From assembly GCF_958979055.1 (NCBI RefSeq), contig NC_084896.1, positions 28,147,501 to 28,211,500 of the forward strand: a stretch of 64,000 nucleotides of DNA, written 5' to 3'. Below are positions 11,811-22,560 of this stretch, piece after piece (position 1 is the first letter of the stretch; the number at the start of each line of letters is the position of its first letter). The DNA is from Alnus glutinosa (taxonomy: Eukaryota > Streptophyta > Magnoliopsida > Fagales > Betulaceae). The position numbers and the translations under genes were made by a program. The notes below the pieces were generated by a model, which was not told the DNA's origin, searched no databases, and saw only the letters and a program-made list of their open reading frames with translations.

Positions 11811-12833
11811 TTAATGATGTGTCTCAAGAGGGACAATGATGAAGGAATGAGCTACAGTACTCACTTCCTTGTCATTGGATGGACTTGTATCTGCTGGGGG
11901 CTCAATTTTCTCTTTATGTTCAACTTGCTCCTCTTGTTCAATTTGGTCTCTGTGTTCAATTTGCTCCTCTTTCTCTTCTTGTTCCTCTATGTGCTCAATT
12001 TGCTCCTCTTTTCCTTTCTCCTCATTGTTATCAATTTCATTACTCTCGAGTATGATGGTGTCAGGGACATGCTCATGACAAGAATGGCTAGCATCATCCT
12101 CATCAATCATGTAGCGCCCTTCAGCCATCAACTGACTTTGAAGCTCTTCTTCCTCCATTCTGTTGAATTCAGCAACCAGATAATCAATATGTCCTTCTAT
12201 CTTGGCAAGATTCTGTATATTTTCGTTATCGCTTATAGAGGCGGTCTTAAGCTCTTGCATAATCTGGTCGTTGCTCATGGTGACACTCTTAAGCTCTTGC
12301 ATCATCTGGTTGTTGCTCATGGTGACACTCTTAAGCTCTTGCATCATCTGGTTCTTGCTCATGGTTACCTTCTTAAGCTCTTGTATATTTCGGTTGCTTG
12401 TCTGAATGAATGCTTGGAGTGTTTCTTCCAATGATAATCTTTGTGCCGGATAATTGTAGGATGAAGGAGGAGAATATTGGTGATTGATCTGCGGATACTC
12501 GGGATGGTGCAGATCATGGTATTGGGGAGCACAATTTCCCATGGCTTGAGCTTGCCACGAGAAATTAGGATGGTTCCTCCAGTCCGAATTGTAAACATTG
12601 GAATTTGACTCAAATTCCGGATTGGAGAAATTTTGGTTCATTTGATCATATGAAAAATTGGAGCCTCGTCCCCAGGATGGACAACTACTAGAACTGTGAT
12701 AAGGATTGGAGCAATATGAACACGGTTTATGTGGGTAACAATTGTGAGTGTAGTTGATAGGAGCAGGTGTCCTACCACTAGGCGAAGCATGTTATGTAGA
12801 AAAATTGTTATAATTATTATAAGAAAAATCCAT
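11811..12833 (-). pseudogene. gag-like ORF of the LTR element, one premature stop
   Basis: A 341-codon frame from ATG at 12833, interrupted by TAA at codon 14 (12792-12794; CAA to TAA is a plausible origin). A zinc-knuckle-like CX2CX4HX4C lies at residues 38-51 (CSYCSNPYHSSSSC). Then comes an N-rich segment (DWRNHPNFSWQ) typical of plant Ty3 gag-region proteins, four 14-residue repeats (MQELKSVTMSNNQM type, about 12245-12400) likely forming a coiled coil, and a long Glu/Gln/His-rich acidic tail. After the stop, a 276-codon frame from the ATG at 12641 is still open. No enzyme domains. Probably a nucleocapsid-type protein of a non-autonomous element. Confidence 0.7.
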
Positions 12834-13102
12834 GCTTCGTTCTCACTTTTTAACATGCAAATATCCCACATAAAACATCAACCAAATTTTTATTTTTTAT
12901 TTTTTTTTTTAAAAAATAACAATAAAAGAAAATAAAAACAAACAAAACAAAGAAAAGATAATTTTTTTTTTATTTTTTTTATTTTTTTTTAGAAATAGGA
13001 ATAACAAAAATAAATTGCAAATAAATAAATAAATCCTAATTATAACTAGTAGAAAGATAAAATCAATTTAGAAATAAACAGTTTTCAAAAATTCAAACAA
13101 TT

Positions 13103-13119
13103 CCCCGGCAACGGCGCCA
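13103..13119 (-). promoter_or_regulatory. Primer binding site, tRNA-Asp type
   Basis: The minus strand reads TGGCGCCGTTGCCGGGG, complementary to the 3' end of plant tRNA-Asp, 6 nt inside the 5' LTR. This sets the element's orientation. Confidence 0.85.
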
Positions 13120-13125
13120 AAAACT

Positions 13126-14459
13126 TGATGTGAATTTTAAATGTACTCGCAAGTGCACGAATCGTTTGCAATAAAAGGGTTTTGCAAGTACGAGGTCGAT
13201 CCCACAGGGAATTGTGTTCTTGAAAACAAATTTATGAATAAATTAATTAAATCTTAACCTAGTTCCAAAAATTAATAGATTTTGATAAATAAAGAAAACA
13301 TAAACTAAATAAAGTAAAATAAAACAAAAGAAAAGGTACTAAGGTTTTGGAATCCACACCCACCAAATCATAGCAACATATTCTCATATTCATCAATACA
13401 CATCCGAAGTTCTCACCATACAAATCTTATGTATGTTCTACTATGCTTCAAAAAATCATTAAATCATTCAATGAATCCGTTATTTGCACAAATCACAAAA
13501 GATATCCGGTTTAAACCAAATCATCAAATGTATCCGTAGAACGAAACACAATGAATATCCAACGTTTTGATAAATAAAAACCCAAGCAATCAATTATGTG
13601 AAATTATCTCAAATCATCAAATGTATCCTTGAATCACAAAAGATATCCAAGAATCATTCCACAAATTGAAAAGAAGTAAAACATAGGAAAAATTAAACCA
13701 AATAAAATCGGATAATATAAACTTACATGAAAATATTGTTGTTCTTCAATGGTGAGGCTTCATCCTCAACCTTAGTTGAAAAATTAGCTACACATGGCTA
13801 TGAAAAATAAATCTTAAACTAAAGAAAAACTAAACTAAAAAGAAAAGAAAAGAATGTATTTGGTCTCTAGCTTCTTTTTCTTTTTCCTTGAGCCTTAGAG
13901 GTCTATTTATAGGGAGAAAACAAATCTCAGAAGCCCTAGAATTCCTAGAAAAATCGGAGGTTAGTCTCCTAGTTTGAGTAGGAGACTCAAAACACAATCC
14001 AAGATGGAAAATGACTCCAAATTCGTCCAGATTTGTGGCCTTTTATTGCGGGGTACTTTTGGCATAGCAGACGTCTGAATTAAGAAAATCCTATTTCATA
14101 AGGATTTGTATAAAATTGAGGTATCTTTCCAACGTCGCTTGATTCACTTCAATCGGATATTTGAGCTGAAATTTATAGTCAAAACACTATGACATGTGCA
14201 GAATTTGAATTCTAATCCGATTTTGACTCCAATTAGAGAAATTCCGATTTAGTCATCTCCTTGATTTGGTTAAATATAACCACATCATCTAGGTCTTCTC
14301 AAAGTGTGCTTTCTTTCACCTTAAAGCTATTGTTTTCTCTCAATGACCTGCAAAATACTGAAATACCAAAACTAGCCAAAAACATTAGAAAATAACAAAA
14401 CTAAAGGTTTAGTAAATGCAAATTAAGGGGTCCACATATGCAATATTTGGCACTCATCA
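13126..14459 (-). repeat. LTR (5' LTR of the minus-strand element), 1334 bp
   Basis: Near-identical partner of 8785-10117; one extra base and about 20 substitutions. Confidence 0.92.
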
Positions 14460-14773
14460 ATAATCTCTCACACTGAATTATTCTGTAAAATCTTTTCTTT
14501 GTCACTCACTATTGCCTGTATTATTTCCTTGATGTGTACACTTCTCTATTGCCACTATGTTTGAAAGGATTTAAAAAGTTCTTCACAGCTTTTGTTGGCA
14601 TGAATACCCTAGGTTTTTTTCTCTTTTTTTTTTAAAGACCATTCAAGGTATCAATCAGTATGATTGTTATAGGATACATTCTTATCATTGAATTTAAAGT
14701 AGGGGCTAATTAAGGGTGTCTTCAGCTCATTATGCTAACCTATTGTTTATTGTGAAACGTCCATCCAATATTT

Positions 14774-15053
14774 TTTTTTTTTCGAACATATAGCATCTTC
14801 TACTGTACATTACTGAGAAAGCCCAAAGGCAAATACAGAGAATAGGAGTTCAAGATTCCCTACACCTTACACCAGACAAATTTGACTTAAAACAACAAAG
14901 AATTGATCCCAAAAATACAGCAACTTTAGGATCTAGGAATTCTCTGTTCCCTAGTAACAATATCAAAAATACATGAAGGAATGTCTTCTAATCAAACATC
15001 ATCACAGAAATTAGCAGCCACTGATTTTGCTAGGGTATGAGCTGCCTCGTTTG
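14774..15053 (-). mobile_element. 5'-truncated LINE fragment, 280 bp
   Basis: Flanked by target duplication AATATTT (14767-14773 and 15054-15060). Unit 2 has the empty site near 37480. The minus strand reads EAAHTLAKSVAANFCDDV, then LEDIPSCIFDIVTREQ, the RNase H-like C-terminus of plant L1 LINEs, followed by 3' UTR and poly-A (T-run at 14771-14782). A different LINE lineage from the one at 8518-14478. Confidence 0.8.
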
Positions 15054-15263
15054 AATATTTCTAATGCAATTGATTTTTGTTGTCATAATAATAATAATAA
15101 AAAAAAAGTGTGGGCTCTTTGTCCAAAAGATTTTGCTTTTCAAACAATTATGAGGCTTCTACATTCGTATTTTTACATTGCAAATCAAAAACAAATAGAC
15201 ACGCACTCATACAGCAAATAAAAAGCTTGAGAGGGAGATTGGTCTTGAGCCATTACACAAACT

Positions 15264-16489
15264 TTAGTGATCAGGATATATAGAAATAATAGAGCATATA
15301 GCTTGTATCAAAGTGAGAATCAACATGATAACAACAGCTGTGGTAGAAGCGGCCTTCCAGGGATTGCCAAAATAGTCTCGCCTCAAGGAAGCTTAAGCCA
15401 GCCAACCATTCTTAGGGTCCTCCTAGAATTTCTTCAGTTGTATACAAATATCATAATATTTGCTGCTCATGATTGAATAAACAATACTTGTGGCCAAATT
15501 TTTGATAAAAGTTGCATCGTTGTTACCAAACCCATTAACCATAATCCCCTTTCGACCAAGTAAATCCACATCTTTTTCACTTTTGATAAGGAAATCTAAG
15601 AGGATAAAATAATCAGTAACATATGCCGCATTTGGATAGTGGCATTGCTCAAATGCCGTAAGATTTCGAACATAAAACTTTGTGATATCGTCCAAGGTAA
15701 TGTGTGGGATTTTCAACACTCCCTTCTTATAGTCTAGGTCAAGGTTAAGTAAACAATGCCTCGAATGATCCACCATAAACTTCAATCCTTTCCCGTCTAG
15801 CTGGGTTGCACTGTACACATGCTTAACTTTTTTAGTTGTTCTTTTTGGTAGACTTTTGGGCAGGTAAAATCTTCTAAGCAAATCAACAAAATGCATTATT
15901 ATTGGCTTAGGATTGGGAAGCAAATTTTGAGTGTTGAAAGACTTAAAGTAATTAAAGGTAAGCTCAGTGAAGGAGGGTAAGCGTCCTTGAGATGGAAATA
16001 TTGTATGGTCAAATAATTTCTTAACAATAAAGAAAGGAAGTTGATTTTCAAGTAACACTAAGTCCCGCTGCATCGTGGCAGCCAACCATGGCTTTAGTAA
16101 TATCTTGTCGTAACATTTCCATGCTACTCCTCTCGGCAGCCAATTTCTGTAAAAAAACTCAACAATGAAATAGTCTCTGAATAACATTGTTGAACAATTT
16201 CTTCCGACTCCTCTATAACAAGTAATAATTCCTCAAAGTTTTTGTTGGCCCATTCCATGAATTCCTTGAGATATCTTAATTTGTGTTTTTTCATGTTTTG
16301 CAGTTTTTCGTCGCCATGGTGAAAAGGCCCTATTGAAAGAATCTGAGGACTGTAAGCTTTTTTGTTCAACTTGCGAAGAGGATCCGGAACCTTATAGATA
16401 CAAGGTTCAGGTAGTGATGAGAGAGGCTCTAAGCTTTCTAATGCACTTGTGATGTTATTTACCAAAGTTGCACGTTGATATTCTCCCAT
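15264..16489 (-). pseudogene. DUF247 (UPF0481) gene, broken copy in unit 1
   Basis: Starts MGEYQRATLVNNITSALES at 16489 and is closely similar throughout to the intact copy at 37774-39039. Lesions: (1) a 49-nt deletion near 16165, corresponding to 38674-38722 of the intact copy, with TGAA microhomology at both edges, causes a frameshift; (2) TAC to TAG at 15423 (KKFY becomes KKF-stop); (3) a 6-nt in-frame insertion near 15394. The C-terminal membrane helix region is still recognisable down to 15264. Clear loss of function after the duplication. Confidence 0.88.
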
Positions 16490-17491
16490 CTATCAAGTAG
16501 TCTTTCTTAAATTTCCTGATGACAAATACTAGAGTGATCACTGGCAATAAAAAAAGTGTTCAATGCTATGAATGACTGACTAGTATCAAATACAAGTACA
16601 AATTTCGGCAAAAGAACATTTTCCTGTGCTTCCAAACATGCCGAGCTCAAGGTATTCTTCTTGTAGAGTCATTGTTTTAACCAAATTTTTAGTACAATGA
16701 ACCAATTTGAAAGGGTTTGAGGCTTTTCGACTGAGAAGGTGTTAAGAGAGTACCCTTGAGTTGACTCTCAAAAACTACCAAAAAAAAAAAAACCTGAAAC
16801 AGCATCACGAATATAAGTTAAAAGCTCCACATATAATCATCAAATTTTTGTAGAAAATATTATTATATTCTTAAAAAAATGAAGCAATCTTAAAAAGATT
16901 CATGAAGATCTCTACTAAACAGACCTACAGTAGGCAGTTGGATGAGCTTGATATTTCGCTGGAATTAACCTTCTTCTTAAACTTATTTTAGGAATTACAC
17001 CTTATGTTGTAGCAGAATGAGGTAAAAGTTTGATTAATACAGTTTTTTTTTGACAGATACTAGTCATGCTAGTCAGTAATAAATCATATGTCCAAGTCAA
17101 AGCATTAATATTCATGAAACTATATTTCAGATTGTCAAGAAGAAATCAATTTCAACATCAATACTTGGTCCATTTATCTATAGAAGAAAATATAATTAAG
17201 CTGTTATTATGATAATAATCACAATTGCTACTGAATTACAATCATTTAGAGATATTATAATCACTACGATTGCCAAGAGAGAAATATGACACAAGACGCA
17301 GTGTACGAGAATATAAAGATGCAAAGATACGAAATTGCGACTTCAATTTGGGAAATAAATAAATAAACAAACAAAAACAACCTAACTCTCTGTCAGAACT
17401 GTAGTAAGAAGAAGGTGGTAGCGAATGCTCAATGAACAGCCTTTTATGACAAATCTGCAAACAAATTTGATGAAGAAAGGAGTTCAAGTCC

Positions 17492-17824
17492 AAGGTTTCC
17501 GGGATATCATTTTCAAAGGAGACTCGTTGCATACCGTCTTGGCATTGAAGACCTTGGGCTCCTGCTAGACACGCTCGGGGCAGTTAATTGAAGATACTAG
17601 AGAAAGACTTGGCAGTTTGAGATCGGTGAAGATTCAGCATGTTCGTAGGACAGCAAATCCGGCTGCCCATTATTTGGTTAAATATGCCTTGTCATCAAAT
17701 TCTGATAATTCCTAAAGTGAGGATTGCCCTCCCCGGCCTCCAGCAAATTGTAACTGATGAAAAAGTTTCAATTCTATCTCCTTTGAGTTAAAATAAAAAC
17801 TCAGCTTTTCAAAAAAAAAAAAAA
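17492..17824 (+). mobile_element. LINE 3' fragment with RNase H-like end and poly-A
   Basis: The plus strand reads GFRDIIFKGDSLHTVLAL, a stop, then QLIEDTRERLGSLRSVKIQH and VRRTANPAAHYLVKYAL. This is the degraded RNase H-like domain of plant L1 LINEs. It is followed by a 3' UTR and a poly-A at 17811-17824. Homology between units 1 and 2 stops at its 5' edge (17491 against 40829). Confidence 0.7.
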
Positions 17825-18495
17825 TATTGTTCACTCACCAAATCATTAAAAAATTATAAAAATTTAATCATTTCTCTCTCTTCATTATTTCTTTTCTTTC
17901 TCACACATAGCTCTGTTTCGTTCCGCAATGTTTTAGGCTAAAAATGTATTTCTTATTTCTCTTAAACTACAATATTTTCATACTTTAGACATCTAGTGCA
18001 GTACAAATTTATTGTTCACATATTTTAACAAGTTTTGTGGAATTGAAGGGGCATATTTGGGGAGCATTTTATTTTTGATTATATTTTAAAAAAATGTTTG
18101 GGTAGGTTTTTTAAATTCAAATTTTACTCAAGTTTGATCAAACTTTTTCAATTTTGTCTTGGGTTCTCTAAACCATCCAAATATAATTTTAAAAAAATAA
18201 ATAAATCTCGGTATTTGCAATTTTAAATATAGTAAAAAATAATAAAAATTTAAATGAAATAGTGAAAGTGAATAGTTAGAATTGTGAGGCTATTGAGGTG
18301 TATTAAAAAAATGGTTCACTAGAATAAAGAAAATGATTTTTAACTATTTTGGTTAGTAAAAATTGGTGAAGCTACTAGGAATGCTCTTATAATCCCAAGA
18401 TGATGATGATGATTTTATGAAATATTTATGCTACACGCCTCGACTTTCATGCTTTCATATTCGTACTTTTTGATGACATTGCTTTTAAAATTATC
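17825..18495. other. AT-rich spacer between duplication units
   Basis: No gene, repeat pair or RNA that I can recognise. Confidence 0.6.
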
Positions 18496-20173
18496 ACCAG
18501 ATTTGAAATGGATCACAATTTTATTTTGATTCAACAGTAATTTTGAAAGTCATGTCATATAGTGTGGGGGTAAGTGTAACAAGAATTTCTTAGGATGACT
18601 AAGAATATTTTGATATAAACATTGTTATTAAATTAAATCAAATATATTTGAAAATATATATTTGATGTTTAATTTTATATCTTCAATTTGAACTGAGAAG
18701 TGGATGGTTTGAACTAGGCTTTGATTCATATTATGGATAGTTTAACATTTAAAATTTAAATACTTTGACTTAAAATAGATTAATTAAAATAGTGTGAAAT
18801 TTGTATAAAGTTCGTACAAAGATTATCTAACGGGTTTTTTTATTTAAAAAAAAAAAAAAAAAAGAAAAGAAAAGAAGAAGAAGAAAAGAAAGAGGGTGTT
18901 ATGGTTGGTGAAAAAATAAATAAAAAAAATAAAAAATAAAAGAAGAAAGAATAAAAGAAAGAGAAGAGAAGTTGTCTGAATGGTATGGAGGACTTTTCAA
19001 AAGAAAAAGAAAAGAAAAAAGCTTCAATTGTTGACAAGTCAAAAGTTTGTGAAGACTTTTCAAACTTCAAAATAAACTTACGAGAAAAGTCTAGGAAATT
19101 TACTATAATTCTAGCACCTCTCTAAGGAATTTGGATCTCTCCATTTGAAACAGGGAGAATTCTCTCCGTTTCGTGTAAAAGTGAGAGTGTAGAAATGTGA
19201 AAAGACAATTACAGTCTCACTTTTATGCTAAATAAAAAGAATCTTCCCTATTGGAAATGGCTCTAAGACCCTAAAGGCTGAATCATGGTGCTAAAAAAAA
19301 AAACAAAACAGAATTTCAACGCTTACATTCTACAACATGTCTGCACCGACTAAACCTTTTTATGAAAATACCAATTGTGTCCCAAAAAACTGCCTGTAAA
19401 TACCACAGCAATGCAGTGAAAAAAATTCACTCTCTCTTGTACAGTCGTACGATCAATATATATATAATAAAAATAATTAAAAAAAATGTGAAAAATATTT
19501 AAGAAACCGTTGGAGCTACTTGAAGTGGGAGTGCTAGGTATAATTCTTTTATCCTGAGTTTATGTCCATTCTAGTTATTAAAATTTAAATTATATTGATA
19601 TAATACTTAACTTGTCGGGAACATGTGATTGAATATCTCAAGGAAAGATATTATATTTAATTATTCTTTTAAAATTACAATTGCGACATTGTGTTGCCTA
19701 AATATTATTAGATATTTTACAATAGCACCACTATAATGCCCAAGTAATATTAGAGGTTTAAATAAATATTATATTAATACAGTAGTAATGCCCATATGAA
19801 AAATACGTGAAAATGCTACATAGTCGTTATGATGCCCAAACAATACTAAGATATTTTAGATATGTCATTATGATACCCAAATAATATTAAGATATTATTT
19901 TAGATATATCATTATGATGCCCAAATAATATTAAGATATTTTAAATATGTTGTTATGATACCCAAATAATATTAAGATATTTAGATATCTCGTTATGATA
20001 CCAAAGTGGCATTATAACATTGTAAACATGTCGTTATGCACTTATGCTGCCTGAATTTTTAGGATTTAAAATAAGGTTTAGGAATGAGAAAGAAAGACTA
20101 TAGACTAATATGAAGGTACAATATTAATGCAAAAAGTCATTTGAGGAGTATAAGCCTAAACTACAAGTTCAAA

Positions 20174-20330
20174 GGGGAAATTACACATTACTCCTAATAT
20201 ATCCACCCTATGGCGATCTGGCACCCAATGTTTAAAAATTGGTAGATGACCCACCTAATGTAACCAACGTGTGGCAATTAAGACCTTCCGTCAACTTATA
20301 CGTCACTTTAGACGGAAATGACCATTTAAG
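20174..20330 (+). repeat. MULE left terminal inverted repeat
   Basis: Inverse complement of 32660-32820; contains CCACCCTATGGCGATCTGG and TTGGTAGATGACCCACC. Confidence 0.85.
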
Positions 20331-20344
20331 AAAATATTTAGACC

Positions 20345-20690
20345 ATTTTGTCCCTCTTCCATTTAGAGAAATATTCAATGCTTTCTCAGCACTAACTTTT
20401 AGCTCTCCGGCCCAACGCCTCATCATCTTTCCTTCTTCATCCTCCATCACCATCCAAACCACCCTCTCAATCTCCTCCCTTACAACAACTCCTTTTTCTC
20501 CTTCCATCGCCAACTTAATCGCCACTCCAACCTCTTTGACTAGCATTGTTGTGTTCATTTGCTGCTCAACGTAAAACGGCCACACAACCATTGGTATACC
20601 GTGAGTGATGCTCTCCTGTGTGGAGTTCCACCACACAATGAAGAAATTTCACATTGAAGAGATAATAATTCTCCTGGGCTTCACCTTAAC
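20345..20690 (-). pseudogene. UDP-glycosyltransferase fragment (PSPG box region)
   Basis: The minus strand carries most of a plant secondary product glycosyltransferase box (WNSTQESITHGIPMVVWPF then EQQMN), followed by the usual C-terminal helices (EVGVAIKLAMEGEKGVV, MMRRWAGELKVSAEKAL). Such enzymes move sugar from UDP-sugars to small molecules in the cytosol, and the box binds the nucleotide sugar. A single-base insertion breaks the frame at the start of the box (HC[G]W). Upstream N-terminal domain exons are absent. Past AEKAL the frame runs into the MULE terminal repeat. The sequence looks like the UGT72-type group, but subgroup is uncertain. Confidence 0.8.
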
Positions 20691-20894
20691 TTCAACAAGG
20701 TTCCAGGTTCACATACAATCAGAGCTCATAAAGCACAAGGAGCTTACAGGTCATAGCTACTATTATACATCTTTATATAAAAGTGTGAATGAACTAACAA
20801 AGCTTCTGCAGGGCATTCTATACATGTTTTCCACGTCCTCTGTTTGACGTTCAAAAAACAGAGCATGATAACATCTGAAGCAGCAAGCCAGATA

Positions 20895-21215
20895 CATACA
20901 ATGGAGATGTAAATGCTGTCAAGATTTGGCCATCAAATATGCAGTATTGATTCTGCTTCGCATCCCCCATCTTCTCCAGAACAGATGGGAAGAATTTCTT
21001 CAGGAACGGCTCCATTTTCGTTACACCTCCTACAATCAAACAACGTACACACATTTTTGTCTTCTCATGAAAAATCTCAATCCCATGCACGCATGCATGC
21101 ATGTGTATGTAGAGAGAGTGAGAGAGAAGAAAAGACTACTAACCAGAAATGCCAATATCATAGCCAAATATCAACCCAATTGTAGCCGCAACAATGCAGA
21201 TTATGAGCAACTGAG
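20895..21215 (-). pseudogene. Hexose/H+ symporter (STP family) fragment, two partial exons
   Basis: The first exon piece (21144-21215) reads LLIICIVAATIGLIFGYDIG, the first membrane helix of sugar porters, ending IS-G at donor G|GTTAGT. After a 114-bp intron (21030-21143, acceptor TTGTAG) the second exon continues GGVTKMEPFLKKFFPSVLEK and QNQYCIFDGQILTAFTSPLY. That is the extracellular loop typical of STP monosaccharide transporters. Homology stops near 20895 (SGLL). The other 10 or so helices are missing. The preserved splice sites show that genomic DNA, not cDNA, was captured by the MULE. Confidence 0.82.
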
Positions 21216-21412
21216 CTACTAGACTTAGGTGTTATCGGAAGGGCAGGGCGAGTCACTGGGATGTAACCAAACAACTCCGATGATCCCATGGGAGCTGACG
21301 AGAGAGAACGAGACTTTTTACCCGAAGGTCACATATACGAGTGTTATTCAGCTGAAGAGGCTACCTCTGAATCCACATCTCCAGTCCAGGTCCAACTGTC
21401 TAATGAAGTTGA

Positions 21413-21838
21413 TGTAAGATATTATTCCCTTATGTGGCCTTTATATCACATATTACCGTGTTTATTATATTTATTATAAATATAATATACGGTATTATGG
21501 TTATGGTAATTTCTATTAATTTAGATTATCGTAATGGAATCGTTTAATTGATTTAAAATCAATTAATAATATTGTTTCCTTGATGGGAGGAACAATACGG
21601 TATTTACCATATTTGAGGGTCTCTGACCTAGCCTATAAATTAATAGCCTGTGTACACCATCAGTACGGCAATTCGGTAATAGGCATATGTTAGAAGATCC
21701 CTCAGATAACATTTTCTTGTTCTTCAGATGGATCGTGAAAACGCTTGAGCAAATATGGCTAGAGGTAAGCCCGAATCCTGTCTTATTTGTTTTCTGTTGC
21801 GCATGTTAGTTTAAGCAATATGTTGAATATTTCTAACA
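21413..21838 (+). repeat. Copia 5' LTR
   Basis: 426 bp, pairs with 27540-27965. Confidence 0.93.
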
Positions 21839-22239
21839 TGTAGTATCAGAGCCACCTCTATGCTATTTTGCTCAACATTGAGTTTTTTGTTGAATTCATA
21901 ATTTCTGTGAACATAGTTCGTTGTTTATTGTTCACGTACAATCGTTAAACATTGTTTTGTGAACATAGTTTTCTTTTAATCATATTTACTGTTCACATAT
22001 GGTTGACAAAACATTTGGGTTTAAGGGTATTTTCCATTTGTTTAACTGTCCGTTTTGTGAAGAACTGCATCTGTGCCTAAAGAGATTTATTTTGTATCTG
22101 TACACTTGCACACTGTAAAACATGATTTGTCGTGAAACAGCAGTGAGGAAATTGCTTGTGAAAATACTGAAAAGCATGATATTCATTGGTTATTGCACTG
22201 CAAAACTCACGAGGTTTTGCTGTGATACTCGCGAATTCA

Positions 22240-22560
22240 CCATAAAACCCATCTTGTCACCACTGGCTATTTTCCTCCCCCTTTCTCTTCCCCGGTAGGC
22301 AGTAGGCGCCGGCCCGTCATGGCCGGCATAGTCCATGTAAGGAGGAGAGGCCGCTGAAGTGGACTCTCCCCGCCGCCGAAACTGGCGAACCTTACGGGCC
22401 GCCAGATTTCTGAGTAAACGGCAGCCCAGAGGGGTCGCCGTTGCTGCTGAGCAGCGGCCCTTCGTGGCCGCTGCATAAGGTAGGTGGCTGGCGGATGGGG
22501 AAGAAGGAGGAAGAGGCGGCGGCGGCTGCAATTTTATCAACTAGGGTTTTCAGTTTTCAG
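22240..22560. other. GC-rich block in the Copia leader
   Basis: Sharp change to CpG-rich DNA (CCGCCGCCGAAACTGG, GGCGGCGGCGGCTGC) inside an AT-rich element, between the primer binding site and gag. An open frame on the minus strand (22190-22540) is proline/serine-rich and probably only reflects composition. It may be a captured host 5' region or an element-specific leader. Confidence 0.45.

Larger units (their letters stand above)
8785..14459 (-). mobile_element. Non-autonomous gag-only LTR retrotransposon (Ty3-type), complete
   Basis: Two near-identical LTRs (8785-10117 and 13126-14459), TG...CA ends, and 5-bp target duplication ATAAT (8780-8784 and 14460-14464). The primer binding site next to the right LTR and the polypurine tract next to the left LTR put the element on the minus strand. 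The 3.0-kb interior carries one gag-like frame and no protease, reverse transcriptase or integrase. Long T/A homopolymers lie at 10890-10920 and 11180-11260. By eye I count about 20 substitutions and one indel between the LTRs (about 1.5%), so insertion is recent. The layout fits TR-GAG-type elements mobilised by an Athila/Tat-like partner (inference). Confidence 0.88.
8518..14478 (-). mobile_element. LINE 3' end (281 bp of its own), split by an LTR element
   Basis: Flanked by a 10-bp target duplication TATTCTGTAA (8508-8517 and 14479-14488). Unit 2 has the empty site with a single copy near 37170. The LINE's own DNA is 8518-8784 plus 14465-14478. On the minus strand it ends in AATAAAATACTCAGATC and a poly-A of about 10 (8518-8527). 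Severe 5' truncation, poly-A and a long target duplication indicate target-primed reverse transcription. It carries only 3' UTR-like sequence. Confidence 0.75.
7438..17491. repeat. Segmental duplication, unit 1 (contains broken DUF247 gene)
   Basis: 7438-7520 matches 18496-18575; 7530-8290 matches about 34060-34915; 8300-8515 matches about 36965-37170; 14490-17490 matches 37190-40829 (minus insertions). Order and orientation are conserved, so units 1 and 2 are direct tandem copies. Differences between them are mostly transposon insertions with target-site duplications. 7440-8500 has no gene of its own. Confidence 0.85.

Noticed and set aside
11814..12434. 206-codon plus-strand frame opposite the gag-like gene
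   Set aside because: Hydrophobic repeats mirror the minus-strand coiled-coil and acidic tail; orientation is set by the primer binding site.
8785..14459. Initially looked like a tandem duplication of 1.3 kb
   Set aside because: TG...CA ends, 5-bp flanks, primer binding site and purine tract show they are LTRs of one element.
22190..22540. Proline/arginine-rich minus-strand ORF
   Set aside because: No domain, inside a Copia leader, explained by GC-rich composition.
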